In this document: positions 1-6,290 of the stretch, piece by piece | Layout of the letters: every line of letters starts with the position of its first letter | Numbering within the stretch: position 1 is the stretch's first letter | Origin: an uncultured bacterium | Lineage (GTDB): Bacteria > Vulcanimicrobiota > CADAWZ01 | Length of the DNA stretch: 9,443 nt | Direction: 5' to 3' | Assembly (NCBI GenBank): GCA_949288455.1 | Contig: CASEKF010000035.1 | Coordinates: forward strand, 1 to 9,443 | Made by a program: the position numbers and the translations under genes | The notes under the pieces: generated by a model | What the model was told of the DNA's origin: nothing | Database searches by the model: none | Seen by the model: only the letters and a program-made list of their open reading frames with translations

Positions 1-1
1 G

Positions 2-961
2 ACGGCGTATTACAACTTTCTCTACGCCTGTTGGGTATCTATGATAACGGAAGATACTCTTCTAAAAACAAGATTCAATCTCAATACGGCTCAAGGTTTT
101 TACACCACGGGTTCTAAAGCCCGCGTAGACGTTACTCAGGCCGAAATACAAATGAGAACCGCGGAACTCAATTTGATGCAGTCTCAAACGAATATATTAA
201 CGGCGTACAACAATTTAATCGGAGAAATAGGCATAGACTCTCATTATTTTAAAAACAGAAGGCCGGAAGAGCTGCTTACCGAAAAATATGTTCCGGTAGC
301 CGTTACAAGAGATCATATTATCGAAGTTATGCTAAAGGAAAATCCTACTTTAGCCTATTATAAATCTTCTCAAAAGGCTTCGCTTGATATGGCTAAATAC
401 TACTTAGCGGATAGGCTTCCGATCTTCTCGGCAAACGCGGCATGGGGAGGAAAAACCAACTGGGGCGCTACCGACGCCTCTTGGAGCGTCAATTTCCAGC
501 TTGAAATACCTCTTTTAAAAAATACGGAAGCTAAAGCCAACTCGGACGAACAAAAAGCCATAGCGATGCAATTGAAAAGCGACGAACTCTCTACCGAAAT
601 CGCTCTAAGAGAACAGATAGATTCGTCGATAATAAGCATATATTCCGCTATTAAACGAAGCGAAACGGCTTACAACTCCGTAGAAACGGCGCTTCTCAAT
701 TATAAATTATCTTTTATGAGATATAAACAGGGAGTAAGCGGGATAATAGAGCTGACAAACTCAATTGATTTTTTAAACAACGCAAGACTGCAGTATGTCG
801 AAGCTCTATTGGACATAAGGCTTCAAGACGCCGCTATAAGATACGCGGTCGGCTATCATAAGCTGCCGTCGATAGCTCCCGAAAAACTTCAGGACGCAAT
901 AGACGAATATATAATTAAACAAGAAGCGACAAACGACAGGCTTAGCGTACCGGAACAATAA
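2..961 (+). CDS. TolC-family outer-membrane efflux channel, C-terminal part (gene starts before the window)
   Basis: The frame is already open at base 2, upstream of the first in-frame ATG at 41, and the protein is in mid-domain there, so the true start lies outside the window; 319 residues are visible. TolC-type proteins usually have 420-480 residues, so roughly a quarter to a third, including any signal peptide, is missing. Visible traits are long, low-glycine amphipathic helices (for example AEIQMRTAELNLMQSQTNI). A second-repeat signature follows, NPTLAYYKSSQKASLDMAKYY then LP, ahead of a strand segment SWSVNFQLEIPLL. Near the end comes the family-typical helix YKQGVSGIIELTNSIDFLNNA then ARLQYVEALLDI and an A-x-G close. 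By family knowledge, such proteins form trimeric periplasm-spanning channels that work with an inner-membrane pump and an adaptor; neither partner is in view and would be expected to the left. The gene is followed by a structured gap rather than another plus-strand gene of the same operon. Confidence 0.85.
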   Translation, partial: TAYYNFLYACWVSMITEDTLLKTRFNLNTAQGFYTTGSKARVDVTQAEIQMRTAELNLMQSQTNILTAYNNLIGEIGIDSHYFKNRRPEELLTEKYVPVAVTRDHIIEVMLKENPTLAYYKSSQKASLDMAKYYLADRLPIFSANAAWGGKTNWGATDASWSVNFQLEIPLLKNTEAKANSDEQKAIAMQLKSDELSTEIALREQIDSSIISIYSAIKRSETAYNSVETALLNYKLSFMRYKQGVSGIIELTNSIDFLNNARLQYVEALLDIRLQDAAIRYAVGYHKLPSIAPEKLQDAIDEYIIKQEATNDRLSVPEQ

Positions 962-1022
962 TGCTTCCGTAAAACTTGAGCTGAATTTTCAACTAATCCG
1001 CCTTTTCAGCGACTCAGATAAC

Positions 1023-1087
1023 TTAGGGCATTATCTTTTCGAAACTATCCGCCGACACGCGGATACGGCCGAAAAGACGTGCCCTAA
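1023..1087. other. Large three-stem inverted repeat in the intergenic gap
   Basis: Three nested perfect stems share one axis. TTAGGGCA (1023-1030) pairs with TGCCCTAA (1080-1087), TCTTTTCG (1034-1041) with CGAAAAGA (1070-1077), and TATCCGC (1046-1052) with GCGGATA (1059-1065). They are separated by a 3x2 and a 4x4 internal loop and capped by a 6-base loop, giving 23 pairs. It lies 61 bases after the efflux gene. No T-run follows on the plus strand, so it is not a standard terminator. It could be an mRNA 3'-end stabiliser, a REP-like element or a small structured RNA. A weaker GCTGAA (980-985)/TTCAGC (1005-1010) stem lies just upstream. Nothing else is evident in the 962-1227 gap apart from the possible -10 box before 1228. 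Confidence 0.6.
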
Positions 1088-1171
1088 ATTATTTATGGAA
1101 AGACGGGAACGGAATTATATTGAACGAGACGGAAACAAGCAAAATAAATCATTAAAAGGAGTTAAGATATT

Positions 1172-1195
1172 TTGCATTTAATTAAATGATATAAT
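1172..1195 (+). promoter_or_regulatory. Possible promoter (-10 TATAAT) for the metallopeptidase gene
   Basis: A perfect TATAAT lies at 1190-1195, which would place a transcript start near 1202 and give a leader of about 26 bases with AAAGGAG at 1214-1220. The nearest -35-like hexamer, TTGCAT at 1172-1177, is only 12 bases away, which is too close for a standard sigma-70 promoter. The call therefore rests mainly on the -10 box in an AT-rich stretch where such matches arise by chance. Confidence 0.3.
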
Positions 1196-1227
1196 TAAGA
1201 TCTTTCTAAAATTAAAGGAGTATACAT

Positions 1228-2901
1228 ATGCGAAAAATATTAATCTTAGCCATTATAGCTTTATGCTGTTTTTCGACTTTTAATTATGTCGGAGCCGCCG
1301 GATCTGAGGAAAAAGATTTTGCGGCGTTCGTAAAGCAATATGAAACCGAGGCGTCAAAACTGGAAAAAGATCTTAATACGGCTCAATGGAACGCTTACGT
1401 TACCGGACAAGAAGAAGATTATAAAAAAATGAGCGAGACGTCTCTCAACTGGACCATGTTCCACTCAAACAAAGAAGCTTATGACAAATTGACGGCGTGG
1501 CAAAAGTCCGGCAAAATTACTTCCCCGGATTTAAAAAGAAAACTAAGGCTGCTTATAAACGCATACGGGCCATATCAATTTTCCAAGGAAACGATAAAAA
1601 AAATAAACGAGAAAGAAACTTTTCTTCAGCAAACTTTTAACTCATACAGAGGCAAAATCAATTCTAAGGAAGTTACGGAACGCGATATATACGATATTCT
1701 TAGAGACAGCTCTAACGACGACGAAAGAAAAGCCGCCTGGGAAGCTCAAAAAGGCGTCGGGGAAAAGGTAGCGTCCGAACTTATAGAATTGGTCAAACTA
1801 AGGAATAAAGGAGCTAAAGAACTCGGATTTAATAATTTTCACGAAATGACGGTTTTCTTTGCGGATCAAAACTATGAAGAATTAATCTCCATTTTTAACA
1901 ATCTTGCGGAAACGACAGATCAAAAATTCAAAATCTATAAAGCCGAACTTGATAAAAAAATAGCCGCCAGAACGAATAAAAAAATAGAAAATTTAGCTCC
2001 CTGGGATTATTCCAATCCGTTTTTTCAAGGCGAATCTCTGGGTTTCGCTCCGGATCTGGAAAATAAATTCAAAAACAGGAACATACCTTTAATAGCTTAC
2101 AATTTTTATGCCGGCATAGGTCTCCCGCTTGAAGACGTCTTAAAAAAGAGCGATTTATATGAAAAAGAAGGCAAATCTCAGCATGCTTTTTGTTTTGATA
2201 TGGATAGGAGCGGAGACTCAAGAATTTTAATGAATATAAGGAGCGACGCGGATTCTCTGTCCACGCTTCTCCATGAAAGCGGTCATGCGGTTTATAACCT
2301 CAATATAAATCAAAGGCTTCCCTGGATATACAGAACGCCCTCTCATATTTCTACGACCGAAGCTTCGGCTATGTTTTTCGAACGTTTTACAAAAAATCCC
2401 GAATGGCTGTTAAAAAATTTAGGAATACAGACGACCGAGGAAGAAAGACAAGGGTTAAAGAAGCAGCAAATTCTTGAAGATTTGTTATTTTGCCGCTGGA
2501 CTATAGTAATGTTCAATTTTGAAAAAGAGCTTTATGAAAATCCGGATCAGGATTTAAACTCTCTTTGGTGGGAACTGGCGGAAAAATACCAAGGCATTAA
2601 AAAGCCCGAAGGCAGAAACGCACCCGACTGGGCATCTAAAATTCACCTTGTAAGTTCTCCGGTATATTATCATAACTATATGATGGCGGCTCTTATGGTA
2701 TCCCAAATTCAGCATTATATAGGAACCGCCATTCTAAAAACGGATCGCCCTTATGATTTTGACGTTACGGAAAATAAAGAAGTAGGCAGATGGTTTAAAG
2801 ACAAATTTTATAGAACCGGAGCTTCGTATAATTGGAACGAACTTCTTAAACGCTCCACCGGAGAAGAGCTGAACGCCAAATATTTTGCCGACAGCCTCTA
2901 A
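1228..2901 (+). CDS. Exported zinc metallopeptidase of the M2/M3 (ACE / thimet oligopeptidase) fold
   Basis: The protein has 557 residues. It starts with a Sec-type signal peptide: basic MRK, a hydrophobic run to about residue 20, and a likely signal peptidase I site near VGAAG. There is no good lipobox despite CC at residues 13-14. The active site is H349-E-S-G-H353 with a third zinc ligand E378 in TTEASAMFF. Downstream, H473 and the tyrosine-rich PVYYHNY (478-484) match the transition-state-stabilising His and Tyr residues known in clan MA(E) helical peptidases. The tail segment with LWWELAEKYQGI, RNAPDW and KIHL resembles ACE (M2). The 29-residue spacing from H349 to E378 is the M3 spacing (ACE has 28), so I give the fold rather than a firm family. 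The expected role is periplasmic or extracellular cleavage of oligopeptides. AAAGGAG lies 7 bases before the ATG, supporting the start. The gene appears monocistronic and ends at a hairpin terminator. Confidence 0.88.
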   Translation: MRKILILAIIALCCFSTFNYVGAAGSEEKDFAAFVKQYETEASKLEKDLNTAQWNAYVTGQEEDYKKMSETSLNWTMFHSNKEAYDKLTAWQKSGKITSPDLKRKLRLLINAYGPYQFSKETIKKINEKETFLQQTFNSYRGKINSKEVTERDIYDILRDSSNDDERKAAWEAQKGVGEKVASELIELVKLRNKGAKELGFNNFHEMTVFFADQNYEELISIFNNLAETTDQKFKIYKAELDKKIAARTNKKIENLAPWDYSNPFFQGESLGFAPDLENKFKNRNIPLIAYNFYAGIGLPLEDVLKKSDLYEKEGKSQHAFCFDMDRSGDSRILMNIRSDADSLSTLLHESGHAVYNLNINQRLPWIYRTPSHISTTEASAMFFERFTKNPEWLLKNLGIQTTEEERQGLKKQQILEDLLFCRWTIVMFNFEKELYENPDQDLNSLWWELAEKYQGIKKPEGRNAPDWASKIHLVSSPVYYHNYMMAALMVSQIQHYIGTAILKTDRPYDFDVTENKEVGRWFKDKFYRTGASYNWNELLKRSTGEELNAKYFADSL

Positions 2902-2975
2902 AAGAGCAAAAGTAAAATCAGAATTAAGGCCAGGCGGCCATAAATAAACAGAATAGCTTTAAAAAATCCGCAGAT

Positions 2976-3019
2976 AAATAAATCGACGAGGCTCGTTAAC
3001 GAGTCTCGTCGATTTATTT
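2976..3019. terminator. Bidirectional hairpin terminator between convergent genes
   Basis: Bases 2976-2995 pair with 3000-3019 around a TTAA loop. This gives 20 pairs with one G-T (G-U in RNA) position at 2991/3004. The core is CGACGAG, one wobble, then CTCG-TTAA-CGAG. The outer 3' arm is T-rich on the plus strand (TTTATTT). On the minus strand a run of six T (2966-2961) follows about 9 bases beyond the stem. It sits 74 bases after the peptidase stop and 34 bases after the rdgB stop, so it probably ends both transcripts. The rest of 2902-3053 shows nothing else. Confidence 0.8.
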
Positions 3020-3053
3020 GCCATAAAAGAGACAAAAATAAAAGAAAGCGATA

Positions 3054-3656
3054 TTAAGCCATATAAGTTTTCAAAAATTCCAAAGCCTTCGCCATAGCTT
3101 TCGCCCTATGGCTTACCTTATTCTTAACCCCCCGAGGAAGAGCGGCCAAAGTCATTCCCAAATCCGAGCAATAAAATATAGGGTCATATCCGAATCCCCC
3201 TGCCCCGTCTGCGCTTAAAGCGATTTTTCCTTTCAGCTCGCCCGAAAACGAAGCTAAAATATTATGTCCTTCGGCAATAACGACGCAGCATACGAACCTT
3301 GCCGTCCTTTTCTCGTCAGGGCAATCTTTCATAGCTTCCAGAATACGTTCGTTGCGCTCTCGGTAAGGCATTGAGGCGTCAAAAAATCTGGAGGAAAGCG
3401 GTCCGGGCCTTCCGCCGAAAAAATCTATCTCAAGTCCGGTATCGTCGGCAAGAGCGGCAATGCCTGTCTGCAGAGAAAAAGAAACGGCTTTTTTTGAGGC
3501 GTTCTCAAAATAACTGACGTCGCCCTCTTCAACAGGCGCAAGCTCTTTAAAATCAGACGGAAAACATAATTTGAAGGGAACTCCTAATAAGATAGCGGAT
3601 AATTCGGCTATCTTATGTTGATTTGAAGTGGCTATAAGCAATTTTTTTTCGTTCAT
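3054..3656 (-). CDS. rdgB: RdgB/HAM1 non-canonical purine NTP pyrophosphatase (XTP/dITP diphosphatase)
   Basis: The protein has 200 residues, the usual size for the family. By family knowledge it hydrolyses dITP, ITP and XTP to the monophosphate plus pyrophosphate, keeping deaminated purines out of DNA and RNA in the cytoplasm. Visible signatures in order are the N-terminal nucleotide-binding loop ATSNQHKIAEL (9-19), EEGDVSYFENASKKA (43-57), the catalytic metal-binding ADDTGLEID (70-78; the family usually has DDSGL, here Ser is Thr), RPGPLSSRFF (83-92), GGFGYDPIF (153-161) and the base-recognition SHRAKA (182-187). The start ATG is 5 bases after the stop of the upstream coiled-coil gene, with no strong Shine-Dalgarno sequence of its own. 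Translation is therefore probably coupled to that gene. The 3' end runs into the shared terminator at 2976-3019. Confidence 0.95.
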   Translation of the reverse strand: MNEKKLLIATSNQHKIAELSAILLGVPFKLCFPSDFKELAPVEEGDVSYFENASKKAVSFSLQTGIAALADDTGLEIDFFGGRPGPLSSRFFDASMPYRERNERILEAMKDCPDEKRTARFVCCVVIAEGHNILASFSGELKGKIALSADGAGGFGYDPIFYCSDLGMTLAALPRGVKNKVSHRAKAMAKALEFLKTYMA

Positions 3657-3661
3657 CGCCG

Positions 3662-4219
3662 TTATTTCTTTTGACTCTCTTTGTCTGCGTCTTCAGAAGG
3701 AACGTCCTTACTTTTCTCCGAATCGTCCTTTTTATCGGCATCGGCTTTATCGTCGGAGTCGTCTTCCGAAGTTTTTTTATCGTCGGAAGACTCCCGTTCG
3801 GAAGAGCGTTCTTTTTTATCGTTTTCCGTTTTGTTTTCCTCTTCTTCGCATTCTTCAAACGAATCGACGTCGTCCCAAGAATCTCTATCCAAAGAATCGT
3901 CGTCGACTCGTATCGACGTCTTTTTTAATTCGTCTATATCGGCCCATTTTTCGTCGATGCCCCACATAAGTTTTTTGATATCTTTGCATATGTCGATCAT
4001 CTCTTGATCTTCGACTAAATTTTTTTCATACATCTCATAAGCTTTTGACGCCAGACGAAGCTTTTTTTTCGCAAGTTTCTTTTTATCCGCGGCTATATCG
4101 GCTTTAATCGCTTCTATTTTAAGAGATTTTTCGGTTTGCTTCAAAAGGATTTCGGCGCCTTTCTTGGCCAACTTAGTACCTTTTTGCACTTTTTTAGAAA
4201 ACTCCTCAAAAAATGACAT
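3662..4219 (-). CDS. Small coiled-coil protein with a long acidic low-complexity tail, function unknown
   Basis: The protein has 185 residues from the chosen start (MSFFEEFSKKV). Residues 1-20 form an amphipathic, lysine-rich helix with an aromatic lead. Residues 25-100 are lysine/alanine/leucine-rich and helical, with likely coiled coil around KIEAIKADIAADKKKLAKKK (34-53). Residues 104-185 are almost entirely D, E, S and K, with no hydrophobic core, so probably disordered and strongly charged. There is no signal peptide or membrane segment. The N-terminal half resembles the helical lead found before zinc-ribbon domains in many small bacterial proteins, but no cysteine ribbon is present (only C78 and C124). 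I do not assign a function; a membrane-surface or nucleic-acid-associated scaffold is only a guess. It is the first gene of a two-gene unit with rdgB, 5 bases apart. A longer frame from a TTG at 4231 would swallow the GGAGG site and is rejected. Confidence 0.75.
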   Translation of the reverse strand: MSFFEEFSKKVQKGTKLAKKGAEILLKQTEKSLKIEAIKADIAADKKKLAKKKLRLASKAYEMYEKNLVEDQEMIDICKDIKKLMWGIDEKWADIDELKKTSIRVDDDSLDRDSWDDVDSFEECEEEENKTENDKKERSSERESSDDKKTSEDDSDDKADADKKDDSEKSKDVPSEDADKESQKK

Positions 4220-4224
4220 ATATA

Positions 4225-4229
4225 CCTCC
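4225..4229 (-). promoter_or_regulatory. Shine-Dalgarno GGAGG fixing the start of the coiled-coil gene
   Basis: On the minus strand GGAGG stands 5 bases before the ATG at 4219. The in-frame TTG at 4231 overlaps this site and so cannot be its start. Confidence 0.85.
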
Positions 4230-4238
4230 AAAAATTAT

Positions 4239-4267
4239 TATCTATCGCCGACCGGGCGAAACATCAA
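4239..4267 (-). promoter_or_regulatory. Candidate promoter for the coiled-coil/rdgB unit
   Basis: On the minus strand, TTGATG (4267-4262) and TAGATA (4244-4239) are exactly 17 bases apart. Each matches the sigma-70 consensus at about four of six positions. A transcript would start near 4232, giving a very short leader before GGAGG. The position directly upstream of the two-gene unit supports it, but the match is only moderate. Confidence 0.4.
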
Positions 4268-4308
4268 GAAAAACAAAAAGAACTGATAAAAACCGCAAAG
4301 TCATTTAG

Positions 4309-4351
4309 CGGGCTAATAAGCCCGAGACGGCAAAGCCGTCATTTTTATGAC
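4309..4351. other. Cluster of adjacent and overlapping hairpins in the intergenic gap
   Basis: Three perfect short stems are packed into 43 bases. CGGGCT (4309-4314) pairs with AGCCCG (4319-4324) around AATA. GACGGC (4326-4331) pairs with GCCGTC (4335-4340) around AAA. GTCAT (4338-4342) pairs with ATGAC (4347-4351) around TTTT; the last excludes the second. On the plus strand GACGGC-AAA-GCCGTC followed by ATTTTT looks like a terminator, yet no plus-strand gene precedes it. On the minus strand the cluster lies 138 bases beyond the regulator stop and could end that transcript, with TTTTT at 4292-4288. The rest of 4232-4488 holds only the candidate promoter, a CGGAA (4400-4404)/TTCCG (4413-4417) stem and a micro-ORF. 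Confidence 0.5.
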
Positions 4352-4444
4352 AAGATACGAACGATCCGAAAAAACGCTCATCCCGAGCCGCTCAAAAAAC
4401 GGAAGCGAATATTTCCGATTTCCCGGTTTTCAAGCGAAATAACG

Positions 4445-4485
4445 AAGGAGTATAAACTATGCCGTCATGCTTACGTATGATATAA
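4445..4485 (+). other. Micro-ORF of eight codons with a strong ribosome-binding site
   Basis: AAGGAG at 4445-4450 is followed after 8 bases by ATG (4459) and a frame reading MPSCLRMI then TAA (4483-4485). No plus-strand gene follows; the regulator gene ends head-on at 4489. It may be a chance match, a gene remnant or a leader-like peptide. There is no evidence that it is expressed. Confidence 0.2.
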
Positions 4486-4488
4486 AGC

Positions 4489-5175
4489 CTATAACGCGCA
4501 TAAACTCAAGCGCCTGATTTGTTCATATTTTTCTTGTATTTTGCGAAAATCAATCTTAAATCCCTTTACGCCTTTTTCTTTTTTTAAAATAGATTCGGCT
4601 TTCAATTCCGAGATAAGCCTGCTTATGGTTTCCCTCTGTCCTCCGACTATTTCGGCCAATTCGCAATGAGTGTATTCCAGCACGCAGTCCGAAACTCTTT
4701 CGCAATGCTTCTTTAAAAACGAAATCAACCTTGCTTTCAAAGGAGCCGAGGCAAACTCTTCAAGTTTTTCGTTAGACGTTTTTAACCTTAACGCCATTAT
4801 CTCAAGAATTTTCATGGCGACGGAAGGAAATAGACGCAGAATCGCCATAATATCTCGCTTAGAAAGAGCGAACAAATCAGTCTCGTTAATGGCGACGGCG
4901 TCGGCGGCTCTCTCCAATTCGCCAAAAAGCGACATTTCTCCAAAAAAATCTCCCGATTCAAGAAAAGCGAAAACAATATCTTTGCCGAACTCAGACAGCG
5001 CGGAAATTTTTATTTTGCCGTTCTCTATAAGAGCGAAAAAACTTCCCGGCTCTCCCCGACGGCATACCACTTGATTTTTAACGCATTTTATATGCCTGAA
5101 ATATCTCGCGATATACCGTCTCTCCGAATAATCCAACGAAGAAAAAATATAGCTTTTTTTTAACAGTTCCAGCAA
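4489..5175 (-). CDS. Crp/Fnr-family transcriptional regulator
   Basis: The protein has 228 residues from the TTG start at 5175, the normal family length. Residues about 8-125 form the cyclic-nucleotide-binding-type beta-roll, with GEPGSFFALIENGKIKI and the phosphate-cassette region SGDFFGEMSLFGELERAADA (75-93). The Ser/Thr normally following the cassette Arg in cAMP-binding Crp is Ala here (R89-A90), so cAMP binding is doubtful. No N-terminal cysteine cluster is seen, so it is not an Fnr-type iron-sulfur sensor. Residues about 115-140 form the dimer helix. The C-terminal winged helix-turn-helix includes HCELAEIVGGQRETISRLIS (170-189), whose R-E-T-x-x-R recognition helix matches Crp and Fnr. 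The longer in-frame TTG at 5193 overlaps the AAAGGAG site; the TTG at 5175 is 8 bases downstream of it and is preferred. It is divergent from the HAD gene. Confidence 0.9.
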   Translation of the reverse strand: MLELLKKSYIFSSLDYSERRYIARYFRHIKCVKNQVVCRRGEPGSFFALIENGKIKISALSEFGKDIVFAFLESGDFFGEMSLFGELERAADAVAINETDLFALSKRDIMAILRLFPSVAMKILEIMALRLKTSNEKLEEFASAPLKARLISFLKKHCERVSDCVLEYTHCELAEIVGGQRETISRLISELKAESILKKEKGVKGFKIDFRKIQEKYEQIRRLSLCAL

Positions 5176-5183
5176 AAAACAAG

Positions 5184-5190
5184 CTCCTTT
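5184..5190 (-). promoter_or_regulatory. Shine-Dalgarno AAAGGAG deciding the regulator's TTG start
   Basis: AAAGGAG on the minus strand lies 8 bases ahead of the TTG at 5175. The alternative TTG at 5193 overlaps the upstream edge of this site, so the shorter protein beginning MLELLKKSYIF is favoured. No ATG is available in frame nearby. Confidence 0.75.
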
Positions 5191-5198
5191 CAAGATAA

Positions 5199-5246
5199 GC
5201 CGATCCGCGGGATTTTAAATAAATTATATCAAAATACGCCGATCCG
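5199..5246 (-). repeat. Nine-base direct repeat around the regulator promoter, candidate operator
   Basis: GCCGATCCG (plus-strand reading) occurs at 5199-5207 and again at 5238-5246, 39 bases apart. On the minus strand one copy fills the spacer next to the -35 box and the other lies just past the expected transcript start. This placement is typical of repressor sites, but the binding protein is unknown. Confidence 0.4.
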
Positions 5247-5251
5247 TACAA
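5223..5251 (-). promoter_or_regulatory. Sigma-70-type promoter of the Crp/Fnr regulator
   Basis: On the minus strand, TTGTAC (5251-5246) is followed by a 17-base spacer and a perfect TATAAT (5228-5223). Transcription would begin near 5216, giving a leader of about 40 bases that contains AAAGGAG. Hexamers, spacing and position all fit, making this the best promoter in the window. Confidence 0.7.
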
Positions 5252-5360
5252 GACAATACCCAAAAAGTAAAATTTAACCGACTATGCTTTTTCGAAGGAT
5301 TTTTTATCGCTTTCACTTAAGTATAAAATATATAAAAAACGTTTCAGGAGTTCTTGAAAT

Positions 5361-6122
5361 ATGATTCTTCCCATATGGACTTCAACTCATCAAGCCGCCC
5401 AAAATAAAAATCTGTCGGCTCTTATAGAAAAGATCAAAGACAATACTTCTCGCGAAGTATCGTCGGTCGTAATCTTCGACTTAGACGGAACGCTTTTTGA
5501 CAACAGGCCGAGAACGCTTTTCATACTGACGGAAATAGCTTCGAAAAATGAAGCGCAGGCTCCTCAGTTATGCGCCTCCATAGAAAAACAGAGAGATATA
5601 AACCTGATAGAATATTCGATAAGGGAAACGCTTAAAAATTTTAACGTTACAAACGAAGCAGAAATCGAATTTATAGAAAACAAATGGCAAGAAAAATTTT
5701 TCTCGGACGAATATCAAAAATACGACATACCCATTCCAGGAGCAAGCAATTATGTTTCTCAAATACATAACGCGGGAGCCACGGTTATATATCTGACAGG
5801 AAGAGACGCTCCGAGAATGCTGGTAGGAGCTACCGAAAGCCTGAGGCTTTTCGGTTTTCCCGTAGGCATTATAGGCACTATGATGATAGTAAAAACAGTC
5901 TTTGAAGAAAAAGACGAAATTTTTAAAAAAGAAGTCTCGTCATATCTTAAAAGGATAGGCATAGTCGAAGGAATTTTTGAAAACGAGCCTGTTAACAGCA
6001 ATCTTCTGCAGCGGGAATTTCCAAACAGCGAATCGTTTTTAGTCTTGACTCAGCACAGAAACGACGCTCCGCCTTTAAACAAAGGAATTCACGCGCTTAA
6101 AGACTTCAGAATCACCGAGTAG
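5361..6122 (+). CDS. HAD-superfamily hydrolase (probable phosphatase), substrate unknown
   Basis: The protein has 253 residues with no signal peptide, so cytoplasmic. HAD motif I is FDLDGTL with nucleophile D40 and acid/base D42. An all-helical cap insert of about 80 residues follows (roughly 48-125). Motif II is VIYLTGRD with T146. The motif III lysine is probably K178 or one of the lysines at 184-190. Motif IV is the acidic FENEPVN (E207, E209). By family knowledge the first Asp forms a phospho-aspartate intermediate in Mg-dependent phosphate-ester hydrolysis. About 30 polar residues precede motif I, longer than in most HAD phosphatases. AGGAG at 5346-5350 lies 10 bases before the ATG. A weak TATAAA at 5322-5327 lacks a clear -35 partner. 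The gene is divergent from the regulator and closes with its own terminator, so it is probably monocistronic; the substrate cannot be inferred from context. Confidence 0.85.
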   Translation: MILPIWTSTHQAAQNKNLSALIEKIKDNTSREVSSVVIFDLDGTLFDNRPRTLFILTEIASKNEAQAPQLCASIEKQRDINLIEYSIRETLKNFNVTNEAEIEFIENKWQEKFFSDEYQKYDIPIPGASNYVSQIHNAGATVIYLTGRDAPRMLVGATESLRLFGFPVGIIGTMMIVKTVFEEKDEIFKKEVSSYLKRIGIVEGIFENEPVNSNLLQREFPNSESFLVLTQHRNDAPPLNKGIHALKDFRITE

Positions 6123-6160
6123 CTCCAGATAAAAACTCCTCGTCTTTTCAGTCGCGGAAC

Positions 6161-6200
6161 AAATGTCCGACCGATCGATAACCGGCCGTCGGACATTTTT
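6161..6200 (+). terminator. Rho-independent terminator of the HAD gene
   Basis: AAATGTCCGAC (6161-6171) pairs perfectly with GTCGGACATTT (6188-6198), an 11-bp stem. It ends in a run of five T (6196-6200) and further T-rich sequence. It starts 39 bases after the HAD stop. An 83-codon open frame starting at 6163 inside this stem is therefore not believed. Confidence 0.88.
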
Positions 6201-6290
6201 ATTTGCTCTCGGTTCCCCTAATTTCCCGATTCCGCCAGACGAACGAGACGACTTCTTTTATGATTACGAAAGAACAAACGAAAGGGAAAA

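Noticed and set aside
41-43. ATG at 41 as start of the efflux protein
   Set aside because: The same frame is open to the window edge with family-like sequence before the ATG, and the first part of the domain would be missing.
1155-1187. AAAGGAG at 1155-1161 followed by TTG-CAT-TTA-ATT-AAA-TGA as a leader peptide
   Set aside because: Only five codons with poor spacing in an AT-rich stretch, and upstream of the likely transcript start; not distinguishable from chance.
3628-4007. Overlapping plus-strand frames and a minus frame at 3613-3858
   Set aside because: They are shadows of the repetitive Asp/Glu/Ser/Lys codons of the acidic tail; their serine-, arginine- or phenylalanine-rich products are what such codons give in other frames.
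4220-4231. TTG at 4231 as start of the coiled-coil protein
   Set aside because: The codon overlaps GGAGG, which is positioned to serve the ATG at 4219.
5176-5193. TTG at 5193 as start of the Crp/Fnr regulator
   Set aside because: It overlaps the AAAGGAG site at 5184-5190; the in-frame TTG at 5175 has proper spacing and gives the usual N-terminus.
5078-5263. Minus-strand frame of 61 codons overlapping the regulator start
   Set aside because: It runs through the regulator promoter and its N-terminal coding region in another frame and has no family features.
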